DNA of 64,000 bases, from positions 2,649,914 to 2,713,913 of the forward strand of contig JADCRB010000042.1 of assembly GCA_021464245.1 (NCBI GenBank), written 5' to 3'. Shown piece by piece: positions 35,661 to 49,460 of this stretch (position 1 is its first letter; every line of letters begins with the position of its first letter). This DNA comes from Carallia brachiata (lineage: Eukaryota > Streptophyta > Magnoliopsida > Malpighiales > Rhizophoraceae). The position numbers and the translations under genes are program-made. The notes under the pieces are model-generated. The model worked only from the letters and a program-made list of their open reading frames with translations, was not told the origin of the DNA and did no database searches.

Positions 35661-38371
35661 TATGCGGGTAGTCCATGTTTTTCCAAGAAGGAAATACAGT
35701 TGCCGATGGGCTTCCGTCATATACTTCTATTCGAACAACCTTTAGCATATCCACACTGAATTCTTAACAATAATGATAGGAGTTTTTTTTTTTTTTTTTT
35801 TTCAGCTAATTTAGTGATTAGGGGTATCCATTAAGAACAAAGGGAGAGATGAGCTACCAGATGGCGATTTGAACTCCGTTAAGTCAATTAGAGCATGCTT
35901 GCTCCAACCACTCGGACAAAGTTGGCGGATTAATATGATTAGAGTTTTTAAGTCCAATATTGGAGAACTACATTTCTTTAGAGTGAAACTCAATTTTGGG
36001 CTTAAGAACTCCTTGTTCATAAAAAATTTTAAAAAAAAATTCCGGGTTTAAATCTTGACACCAATGAATCGAGATAAATGTATATACATATTTGTTAAAC
36101 AGTAAGACGCAAAGTGCTTAATTACCAGTAGATACAAGGAAATCAGAGCATATAGACTTTTTGACACGAATTAAAAGGTTCTTGGATCCAACCGATTTTT
36201 TGTAGCATGGGAGGAACCAGGGAAATGAACGTCTAGAACCCCATACTTCTTTCTGTGGAATGGCCAACTAGTGAAGTATGGAATGGCCAACTAGCCAAGG
36301 CTAGTTTGTTGGATCTCAAAATTTTCACTGTGTTATTTCTTTTTAATGACAGTTTCAATTGTCAATTCTTTTTTCCTTGCAATGATTTACAAAGTCGAAA
36401 TGTCCAACAAAGGAAAAGCTATTGATTATGTACACGTCTCTAATGGTAAACATAATTAAAGTGTTCTTTAATTTAGCTTCCTTTAAGGGAGATTAAGTTA
36501 ACTCAATATCAAATTCTTATACAAGAGAAAAAAATTAAGGAGACTTAGTTCAAATGCAAAAAAAAGACTAATTTGATCGATTCTGTGAGATATAAAATCA
36601 ATATTTGTTATACTTAAAAAAAAAAAGAATAAACTTAGCAAATATTTATAATTAATACATAAATTGAGCCACTTAAACAGTGCTCTTGTAATGAGAATTT
36701 TCCTCGAGTCACAATTACAAACAAATTTTATGATCAATGAAAACTTTTTCAACTAAACTCCGCTTTGAAAATAAAAAACTAAGAAGTGCTCTTGTGAAGG
36801 CAATTTTCCTTTAATAAACTTCATTTTCGATTGGCATGAAGGATGATTGGTTGGGGCTGCCAATACTTCATGCCATTGCCATTCACGTTTGAAAAAAGAT
36901 AGTCTTCCCATTCCATCTCGCCTTTTGATCAGCATCCCAGCATCCCATCCGTTGACCCATAGCGGACAAATTAGCATTCTTGTTGAATGATGCCATTTCC
37001 AAGCTTAAAAAACGTGGTTCCAAGCAATGCATCAGATTTTCGTATTAGTTTTTTCTTTTGTTGTACAATCTCTCTGTCGCAACGTCTTTCTACAAGAATG
37101 GTCCTTTCTACCAACATTTTTTGTGATTGAATGATAAATATTAAATATATTGATCAATAAATCAAATATTATTAAGAAATTTGATAAAATAAAATGCACA
37201 TAAATTTAGTATTTTTTATATCGTAATCATATGGATTAGGTGCATTCTTCTCAAACATAAACACAATATTCCTTAAAAGGACTATTGTACAAAAACCACG
37301 CTTTTCCACTTTTATCAAACAGAAAAAAAAAAAAAAAGTCTTCTCTCGTTATTTTTTTTGTTCTTTTACTCCTTTTGACAAAAATTGCAAAACAACGAGT
37401 TGCGAATGGGAAATTAAATGGGACTGAACTAGATCTTCTGAAAAAAAAAAAGTCTGATCCACCAGACATGTCCCAATCATTGCTGGCTGAGCAACAAAAT
37501 TGACAGGAACGATCTACTAACTATTTACTTGAAATCATTTGAGCTCAGTCAAATTGTCTTGTTTTCTACATTAAATTAGCATAACCGTCCATTACGCTGC
37601 CGACTGCGTTAATACGATCATTCACCTAATTTTTAATAGGCCATCGAGTTTGGATGTCAAATATTTGACTTCCACGTTTTAATTCAATTAACTCAACTTC
37701 ATTGGGGTAGCGTTCAAAACTTCAAAACAATTACAAGCAGACTTCCTATCTCTTTTTTTTTTTTTTTGGGTTTTATGGAGAAACCTCTATTGATATAATG
37801 CAAATTGAGTTCTTTAATTTTATGGAGTATAATCCAGAGTTCCCATTTGACATGTCATTCTTTGCTTTTAATAAACCATCACAATTTTAGATCAAAATTT
37901 TGAGAAAATACCAAAAAAAAAAAAAAAACCCTAGTATTACTAAATTGTTGTTCCAGCTCAAGTGATAGGACTGCTTTGTTGCCTACCTTGAGTGGATAAT
38001 CAAATCCAACAAGTTAGAAAAATGGAAAGACAGCAGCAATTGCCTACGTTGAGATGATAATCAAGTTCTTCACGTTAGGTAAATGACCATGTCATCTCAA
38101 TAAACACTGGTCTACAAAACACATCTCAAAGCAGGTTCCTTGCATATTAAAAGACAAACCATAACATCAACTAAATCATACGGATATGGCCTCATTAAAC
38201 ATAGTTTTCGGAAGATATCCACAACGTTAGTATTCATTGTAGTCCAAACAAAGATAAAAATGACATTGAAAGTGCCACAAAACAAAAGGAACACATGCAC
38301 ACACATGCCAATATCCTGCTAAGGCATCCATGGCAACCGACTAACAATCCCTTGGTGACCCATCAGCTGCC

Positions 38372-40805
<2,434 letters not shown>

Positions 40806-40921
40806 TCTGAGTGCGTCTCTGAATCAGATTGGCTCTAACCTTCTTCTTCTTCTTCTTCTCCTCTTCTTCTTCTTCTTTCCTTTATTTCGTGTGGTTATGT
40901 TCAGAAAAGAGAGGTTTATAG

Positions 40922-41023
40922 TAGGGTTTTTGGGATAATACGACGGCGTTTCTGTCCTATATCCTCTTGTGACTCTTGAACTTAAAACGACGCCGCTTTT
41001 TTAAAATTTTTGAAGACCACGTG
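40922..41023 (-). promoter_or_regulatory. RPB10 promoter elements
   Basis: On the minus strand there is a telo-box-like AAACCCTA (40922-40929). Two copies of an ACGACG-type word also occur (TACGACGGCGTTT at 40939-40951 and AAAACGACGCCGC at 40984-40996, opposite orientations), with a G-box CACGTG at 41018-41023. All lie 115-220 bp upstream of the ATG. Telo-boxes and G-boxes are known plant promoter motifs; the paired ACGACG words are discussed in the findings. Confidence 0.45.
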
Positions 41024-43910
41024 TTGGGGACCCGTTGCGCAAGTTTCTGAAGGTGGGACAAATCTATTCTTCTTCAGACACAGCCACGGAGGTTCTTTTG
41101 CAGACAAACAGAAAAATAAGGATTGACAAAAGAAAAAAAAAAAAACCATTTAAAAAAAGAGAGGAGAAAAGAAGGAGATATTTATTTGGTATATCGTTAA
41201 ACTGAAGCTCATTTGTCAATTATGTAAATCTAAACTTCTATCTGTATAACTATCAAAAAAATCATCTTTTATGTTAGTGAATTCCATGTATGAGGATTAA
41301 GTGATTTCCGAGAGTCCAAGTTGTAACATGAGCAGACTGCATGGTACAAACGTGAAAAGATAAAATATTATTATGTTTTAGGTATAATAGTTGAGACATT
41401 TTGTTATAATTTTTTAGTCGTATGTTTGATTTTTAATAATTTTATTCTTCTTTTTTTTTGCTCTTCTAGCCTCTCTTATAACCACGAAAACAAAAATAAA
41501 ATAAATGTTGAAAATTTAGTTAATTAATTCAAATAAAAGTTTATACTAGCAATATAACTAAAAAATATACAACAAACGAAAAATTGTAGACAAGTATGTC
41601 TTTGTAGGACTAAAATTTTCATACACTCTATAATATAATAATATAATATAATCAATAATAAATTTTCTCTTGTACTTTCAAGGTCCATTTCTAATTAACT
41701 GGTCATATGTTAGGATCTCAGCAACAATTAATAATTTTCATTGACATAAACAGAAAAGCAATTTTGTAGTTATTCTTCAACTCATTTTAAAATGCCCTAG
41801 AATTACGGTGCAAGTATAGTCCAAAAGATTCGGGATCAAAATTGTTAATAAATGTCCCTTGTGAAACGGTAGTTAGAATTTAAAATTTTATTATAAAGGT
41901 CTTGAATTTTAATTATAAGAAAAGAGTGCGTAAGATTTATGCAAAGATAAAAATTATTCTTATTATATAACTCATAACTTAATAGATTTTTTAATAGAAA
42001 ACAAATTGCTAATAAATATATATAACAACTATAGGGTCATAGGTTTGGGTAAGAGTAAACAAACAACTAAAATACGGTATCTTAATCTTTGAATTTAATG
42101 CCTGTTTTTAATCGTGTTAAATAGTATTTCAAATGCCAAAATTGAGTCTCTTTGTTCTTTTTTTTTTCCTTAATAATTCTAAAGACTCATACTCAAAAAC
42201 TTGATAAAACTTGCTTACTATAACTTATTTTAGGCTCCAAATGAGGTATACAAACATGAAAATTATATATATACATTGTGAACGAGACAATCAAAATAAT
42301 AATAAACTATATATGGTATTGACCGGAGTCTAGTATCAAATATAAATTAAATTTGGTTTTAAAATTAAAAAATTTATAAATGAGCCGAGTTTATTATATT
42401 ATGAATTAAAGTCGAGCTCAAGTTTTGAAATTTAATTTGATTTTAAAATTTTTTAAAAAAATTATAAACAATCTAAGCTCGTATTTAGTAAAGAAAATTA
42501 TATCCGAGTCAAGCTCAAGTTGAGCTTAAAAATAGTATGTTATGCTTGAGTAGTAGGACATCTTGGCATATGGTTAAGTTGACCAATAATTGTTGAAAAA
42601 CAATGGTTTCTTGGAGAAATTCTAGATGGGCGTTATGCTCAAGTTTCTTTAGTGCGTGGATTGTGCTCCACTGGTAGGGACAACGTGATGAAACTTCAAC
42701 CCACCCACCAAAGCAAAAATCCATCACTTTATTGTGCACAAATTTTGACAAAATTCCGAGGTGATTTATAACCGGCGAAGCTATTGCTAGACAATAATTT
42801 CTCTTAGCTCGTAACATTCCACGGCAGCATTCTCATTGATAATCATTTTGTCAATGGAATTTATTTTGTTAATGGAACTAATACATCATAATTTTGACAC
42901 AATGAATAGGTTTGTTGGAATCAGATAACCATACTAGGGGGCCACTAACTTTTGGTCATTTATTTGTTGCCTGTTAAGGAGGGTTAGGCCAAAAATTAAG
43001 TAGCTACAATTTTATAAAAATAAAAAGTACAAACAAACTACATCCTCTAATAGAGTAGGAATTAAGACAGGAGGAGGCTCCTTAAGGATAGTCAGGTCCA
43101 AGCTTTGGATAATGACATATGAAGCAAGCCATTCTACAGCTTTGATACCTCTTAAACATGATTAAGTTGAATGAATCAATCGCTTTGCATAAACTCTACG
43201 CAACTTACAACCCAAAACTTTTTTTAGCATATTATAAATAGCATTACAAAAACGAAAAAAAAAAATCTTTAAATTTCATGGTCATCAATGCTTGTTTTGA
43301 AATTGGCATGTTGTTCGTTGGAGATAAGAACGTCATTAATTCGATAGTAGCAACTTGTGAAAAACATAAGTAAAGGCGCTTACATATGATCATGTCTAAA
43401 TCATATCGTATAAAAATCTCGTGTACTCGAGATCCATTTTTCAATTGAATATCACTTACATTATTTCAGAAGCAAAGCAAGAATCGTTTGTGATTTTTGA
43501 GATATAGTTACAGTAAATTATTAGGTTCTTGTGATGTTTATTAGTTATATATTAATAAAGAAAAGTAATTGTTGAATGCATAAGGATTAGAGGTAGAATA
43601 AACGCTTTAACTATTATACATAAAGTTGATATATTTGTTGCATATTAAATTTAATTATTAGTTTTATAAATTTTTGTAATTTTTTAATTTATGTGTAATA
43701 ATAATAAAATTAATGTACAAATATAAAAAAAATAACTGCGTTAATTTTACGTTACTGAATTTTGTCACGTATGTGTAGAACTCGTTAATAAATTATAGAT
43801 GCAATGGATTTATTATCGAATATTCCAAAGAAAAATGTGGCTGCGTGGCAATATAAATAATCAGGAAAATCCGGGAAACGTGGAACCTTCAAAGCTCGTC
43901 GTTTTGCTCA

Positions 43911-43932
43911 CCCGCCAAAATTTACCCGCCAA
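43911..43932 (-). promoter_or_regulatory. two adjacent E2F-like sites with no gene beside them
   Basis: The minus strand reads TTGGCGGGTAAATTTTGGCG and then GG, that is two close matches to the plant E2F consensus (TTTGGCGGG) in tandem. A TGGGCC word follows at 44027 on the plus strand. I see no coding exon on either side within 2 kb, so this may be chance or a promoter remnant. Confidence 0.3.
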
Positions 43933-46784
43933 CGGCACAAACCAAGCGGGGCCCACCAAAAAGCGGCAAACTGACAACATTTTACCTCTGTTGTTACGTT
44001 TTCGCATTAAATTCCTCTTTCTTTGATGGGCCTCGTACCGACCGCCACGACATCTTGTCATGATTCTCACGATAGTGAATTTAATGCACTTTTTTTTTTT
44101 TTTAAAGGTCAAAACCATGCTCAAAAACAGACAAATATAAGAATAATAATTAAAAAACCAAAGAAAAATAAAAGAGAAATGCCTTACCACTGGATGGTAT
44201 GTATGGATAAGTTAGCGTGTTTTTGTATTAATTTAAATTTGAGTAAATTCTGTTGTCATTGGCTCTTTAATGGGTAAGAATTTATGCTAAAATCGAGATA
44301 TTGAGATTAAAACTTATTAATATAAGAGTCAAATTTAAATTATGTATACTCAAACTCACTTAAGTAATAAGTTATACTCATAAAAAAAATTAAATAAAAT
44401 AGTTAATTTTTGACAAATAGTCTAGCGTCACAAAAACGGTAGTCAATATATAAGAAATTTTTAATAAAAAATATCTTATTTTTTATTTTATTAATATTTT
44501 TTTAAGTCTTGGGAAATAGTTAAACAAAAAAGATGAACAACCTTACTGACTGTCGGCAGCATTGATTTTGACACTAATTCTATTGTCGGCAGTATCGTAC
44601 CGATAGTCGGCACACTCATGAGAGAGGGTTCTGTTCCTGTTGAATGTCGCCGACGTCGCCCTACCGTTGCTTCCTTTACTAGTGTCGCTGTCTGCACCGC
44701 CCTTTGCTCTGCTACCGCCGCCATATCCCTACCGTCGTTGCCTCCCTCTAGTGAGCCGCCGCCGCCTCCACCGCTATCCCATTCCAGCAAACTGACATAG
44801 CTGGTACTGCTCAGTAGTAATTTTGGCTTTTTTGGAACCTTTTGGAAAGGATCATGCCCTGTTCTTTTGTGTTGAGTGTACTGTTATTGTCTCTACGTAA
44901 GTTGCAATTTAGTTATGTGGGAATCAGTGTCTGATATTCTATCGATTTTCGTCGTATGTCTATCAGAGAGTGCGGTGTGTATTACCATAAACAATTTTGT
45001 CCGACTACATTAGATTTAAGTCATTCTTTGTAGTTAATTATGTTTAGTCACAGGTCGATTAGTATCTTTGTTAAAAAAAACTCTTCTTATTCTCATACTT
45101 TACATAAGTACTTTCAACTTTTTTGCATTAGTTTTATGTATATTTTAAATAAATATTAATACAACAATTTCTTTACATCAAAAAAAAATTAATTTTACTT
45201 TGATTAATAAAGTACCACTTGAACTAATGATCAAGTTCCTATTTTATTATTTTTTTAATAGGCAAGTTATTGCAATCCAATCTATCAACAACTTTGCACC
45301 CATAACCGATATATTTTACTGATTTTATCTCATTATCAAGTAGTGGAACGTGGAGAGGTTTAAGCAAGTTGCAATGTGGAGTTTCTTTTAGATAAGAACC
45401 TTTGGTGTTTGGACGACGTGACCAACAAATGAAAATTTGAGAAATTTTTTTTGGATAACTCATTTAGTGTTACATTAAATATACTTAATATTACCATAAA
45501 TTTTAGTTTCAAAATATTTTTTTTTACTAGAAAATTTTTTAATGTCTGTGGCTATTTTCTATATCCTCCTAGTTTTTCCCTAATTAAATTGATTCTTTTT
45601 TTTTTTGAAAAAATAAGACTTTGATGATATTATTATGTTGATCGGAAATTAATAAACTATATCCCGCCATGTGACATTTCATTCTGGACAAAAAATGTGT
45701 TACCTAAATAGTAATTAGTGATTTATAAATTATATATTCCATATATATTTGAATTGTAGATGAACGGCCTGTAAAGGGAAAAAGAAAAAACAAAGACAGA
45801 CAACAAAATTAGCATTAAAAGAACAAGTTATACATACATGAGATCCTTAATTGAATATATATTAACTTAAAACTAAAAAAGGAAAATTCAAGAAAGTAAG
45901 ATGAGAGCTAATGATAATAAGCACAAAATTGCAAAATTTTTTTGTCAATAAAAGGAAAAAATATGGTGATACTCTCCAGACCCGTTAAAAAAAATTATAT
46001 TGGTTCACCGTACATAATAAATAAAAAGCACTATATTGAATCATTAAAAATTATATTATTGTTGTTGTTTTGGTATATAATTTGAGTTGGTGGTAAAGCA
46101 AAAAAGTAGTTGGTAAATATTGGTGGCGTTGGCCGTTGGCCGGTGGGTGAACGGTGAAAGATATAATAATAATACTAATAATAAAAAATGTAACCGATAA
46201 TTAGTGGGTTTTTTTTTTTTGTTGTTTGTTTGTTTGTTCATTCGTTTGAATTTTGGTAAGCAGCAGTCGTTGGGGTGACGGATTCCACAAAACCTACCCA
46301 TAAATTCAAGTAGAAAAAACCGCTCTTTTTTTTTTTGAGCCTTTTTCGGTGGGACCCCTCTCCTCCTCTCCGTGTAAAGCAAGGCGACGTGGTGGCGGCG
46401 CGGTGCAGTAGCGGTGTTTTGTAACGGCAGATTTGCTCTCTATAATTTCAGTTCGAGTTTTAATAATTATCTATCTACCACTAATCGTCGGTATTTTAGT
46501 GATAAAAAGATAAACTTAGAACGTGCTTTAGCTGGTCATAGGTTCGAGTTTGCACCAAAACGTTAGGTATTATTAAATTTGTTACAAAATATATTGATAA
46601 ATAATTATATTAATTTGTTTTAAAGAAAAAAATTAAATGATAAGTTACACTTAAAGAGTTATAACGTTTCAAAAGAAAAGACGTGATTTTTAATGAGAAA
46701 GAAAAACAATTATTTATGTAAAGAGATATAAATCTTAATAGGAAGAGAAATAACTTTTTTTTTGTAAAGATACATGACTTTTAA

Positions 46785-46850
46785 CGGGAAGAGACACGAC
46801 TTTTAACGGGAAGAGACACAACGATTTATAGGAAGGGTAACGATCTTTCA
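46785..46850. repeat. minisatellite with ~24-bp unit
   Basis: GACTTTTAACGGGAAGAGAC repeats with CACGACTTTTAACGGGAAGA and then a decayed CACAACGATTTATAGGAAGG. A looser earlier copy (ATCTTAATAGGAAGAGAAAT) starts near 46732, so the array may extend left. Confidence 0.6.
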
Positions 46851-47574
46851 GAAAGAATCGTGACTTTTCATAAGTAACTATTCAAAATGTATAATTATGA
46901 TGTCTATTTTAATCTTAATTAATTAATTCATTATTTCTTCAAAGCTTTTTTCTTCTTACACTTAAAAGTTTTTATAAGGGTTCTAGACTAATTACACTCT
47001 ATAAACTCAAGATTTTATAAATCTTTAAATTATTTTTTATTAACTCTACAATAATTTTTTAAAAAATAAATATTATTTTAAAGATAATAATTGTCAAGAT
47101 ACAAAATCTATTGAATTCTTATTCCTTTCTCCTAACAAAATCTGCAGCGTCCACTGGGGAGTAACATCTACTGAACTTTGAGCGTGAAAGTAAGAGACGC
47201 AGTGTAGGTAACTATTTGGGTGTGCTCCATAATAAACACGGTGAAAATAATCTATCAATACATATTGTAACATCTCCTGATAAGATTGTAGAATTTTATT
47301 TCTGTATTTTTATTTTTTTTTAAATTCTGTTTTGCCCTCTATTAATTAAAAAAAAAAAATGAACGAAAAATGAGTTTTCCGTAGCCACGGGCTGTAGCCT
47401 GTAAGTACCCGAGGCAGCCTCTGCATGCCAGCAGTGCCCACAACCACAGGCCACACCGATTCATAACATTTTTTTTCCTTTTTTTTTTTTGTTTTGTTTT
47501 TCGATTAATATTCCAAAATAAAAAACAAAAAAAAAAACAATTTGATTCCATTCCATTATATGATTTGCATCTTT

Positions 47575-49460
47575 CTCCAGACCATCCCTCTTCTCTCCAC
47601 TACCATCCATCCACCCAGTTCTCTCTCTTTTTCTCTCTTTATTTTTCTTGGGTCATCCGCCACCATCCATTGATCCATCCGTCCATCCGTAAAAATCCTA
47701 AAGAACCCATCTTTCTTTCGTTGTTTTTTGAGTTGGGGTTGTGGAAGTTTAGATCCTATATGATCGGTTTGTTCTTTTTTTTTTTTTTTTTTCAAGAAAG
47801 GCATCGTCTTTGGGGTAAAGTTTTCTTCTTCTTTGTGGCTTCAGTTCTTGATATTTTTCTCTGTGTTTTTTTTTTTTTTGCTTTTCTTTTTTGTGTGTGG
47901 TTTTTTTTTTTTGCATGATCGTTTGATTTCATGCGTTTTTGGAGTTATTTTGCTTTTCTCATTGTTAACGTTGGTTTTTGGGATTTGCAGGATTTCTAGG
48001 CACTTGAAGAGGATCCAAGTATCGAAGTAATTTGGCTTTTGCTTCTTCTTCTTCTTATTGGGATTAAAGATTGTTATTTTTCAATTTTTTTAGATTTTTT
48101 TTTTTTTTGGGTTTTTAGATTTGGTTGAATCTTTATGGAGATCTATGCTTTTAGATTGTCTCTTTCGTTTCTGTGACTGATCATCATCGCCCAAGCCATA
48201 GCAGAAATTTCCCATTTTTGTGATTTTTTTTCCCATTTTGAAAGGCACTCAATTTTCCATTTTGTTTCTTTTTGTTTATTGGGGCGGTTTGGATTTAAGT
48301 AAATGCCTGATTATTTGCTCTTCAATGCTTTCATTCCAAACATCAGCATTATTCATATCCTTTTCCTTTTTCTTTGCAAGTAAATATTTTCTTTTTTTTC
48401 GACACTTCTTTAAATAATGATGATCTGGGTTTTAATTTGTTTTGCTTTTATGCTTTTATTTAATTTGATTGTTTTTGAAGTAGTTTTTTGCTGCCTTTGA
48501 ACTCTAGACTTATTTACGTCTTCAGACCATATTTGATGGCTTCTTAAGGCGATTAATTTTAAGTTATTTTAAGTGTTAGATGCTGCATCTTTGTTTTCAG
48601 TGGATGTGAAGTTGTAGGATTTATGTTGAATTTGTGCCATTGCATGTATGCGTGCACATACATACATCGATTCTTATGAATTAGTGCACAACATAATGTA
48701 TGAGAAGATGATGATGCTGCCATCGGATAGCATTGTTGTGGATTGCCATAGCAGCTAATTTTGTTCCACGTACTGCCTAAAATCATGCATTGTTCGGCTC
48801 TAATTTAGTCATTGCTAAGCATTTTCTGTATTATGCACTTTTTTTTTTCTTGTGTTGCTTCTGAAGCCTGGGTTAATTAGTGCTCCTTATGTTTGTTGCA
48901 GGCTCAATGTTGTTCACCATTGCAATTTTTAAGCTAAACTAATATGTCACATCCCTTTTCTATGTCTTTTCACTATTTGGTTGGAAATTTTTTGTTGGTT
49001 AATCATTATTGTTGTTAGAAACAATGGAGAATACAAAGTTCATATGACTATTGTGGGCTCAAGGCGCCACCTGCCCCAAGCAAGGCAATGGTAAATGAGA
49101 CTTTATGCTTATTTAAGCATTTTCGGCCATTTTCCTGAAGGACAAGGAAAGAGAGTAATTGATGTGTGGCTGATAAAGCCTTAAATACCAGAGAAAAAAA
49201 TAATGGATCTTTTTTGTACCCAAGTTTATGCTATTTCATTTAGGAGCTTCAGCGCATGTGTCATAACTTTGATTCACTGAGAGTTTTGTTTAGAAAAGTT
49301 TATCACACCTGGATCTTTTTAACTTTGTTTAGTGGTCAGACTTGGTATGCTATACCGTTAACAGTTTCTAATTGCTTCTTTCCCATTTTGCAGGTAGAAC
49401 TCAAGTTTCATACATTGTTCAAAGGCTCTATAGTTTATGGTAAACTAGGCATCTAGGAAA
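47575..49460 (+). other. spliced 5' leader of the RING gene
   Basis: Likely non-coding leader exons: a first one starting near 47575 in CT-rich sequence and ending at 47814 (TTTGGG|GTAAAG), a second at 47991-48026 (GGATTTGCAG|GATTTC to CGAA|GTAATTT), and a third from 49394 (CATTTTGCAG|GTAGAAC) running to the ATG at 49461. Introns are T-rich. The leader structure is inferred from splice-site likeness only. Confidence 0.45.

Larger units (their letters stand above)
34607..38371. other. spacer between the protein-1589 gene and RPB10
   Basis: The first several hundred bases (to ~35500) are the upstream flank of the protein-1589 gene. They are less AT-rich, and a 180-codon open frame there lacks any recognisable motif. 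The remainder is AT-rich with poly-T runs, a possible SINE relic (35604-35660), a dispersed-repeat patch near 35810-36060, and a short direct repeat near 36258 (TGGAATGGCCAACTAG twice). Confidence 0.45.
40806..47559. other. 6.7-kb spacer between RPB10 and the RING gene
   Basis: No gene recognised. The first ~250 bp are the RPB10 promoter. After that the DNA is AT-rich, with isolated GC-richer islands at 43870-44050 (two E2F-like words), 44600-44780 (Pro/Ser-type low-complexity codons in one frame) and 46330-46440. A short minisatellite lies at 46785-46850. The last ~1 kb is the upstream flank of the RING gene. Confidence 0.45.

Noticed and set aside
44491..44800. Pro/Ser/Gly-rich open frames on both strands
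   Set aside because: Low-complexity CCG/CGC text gives open frames in several registers; no start context or homologous domain.
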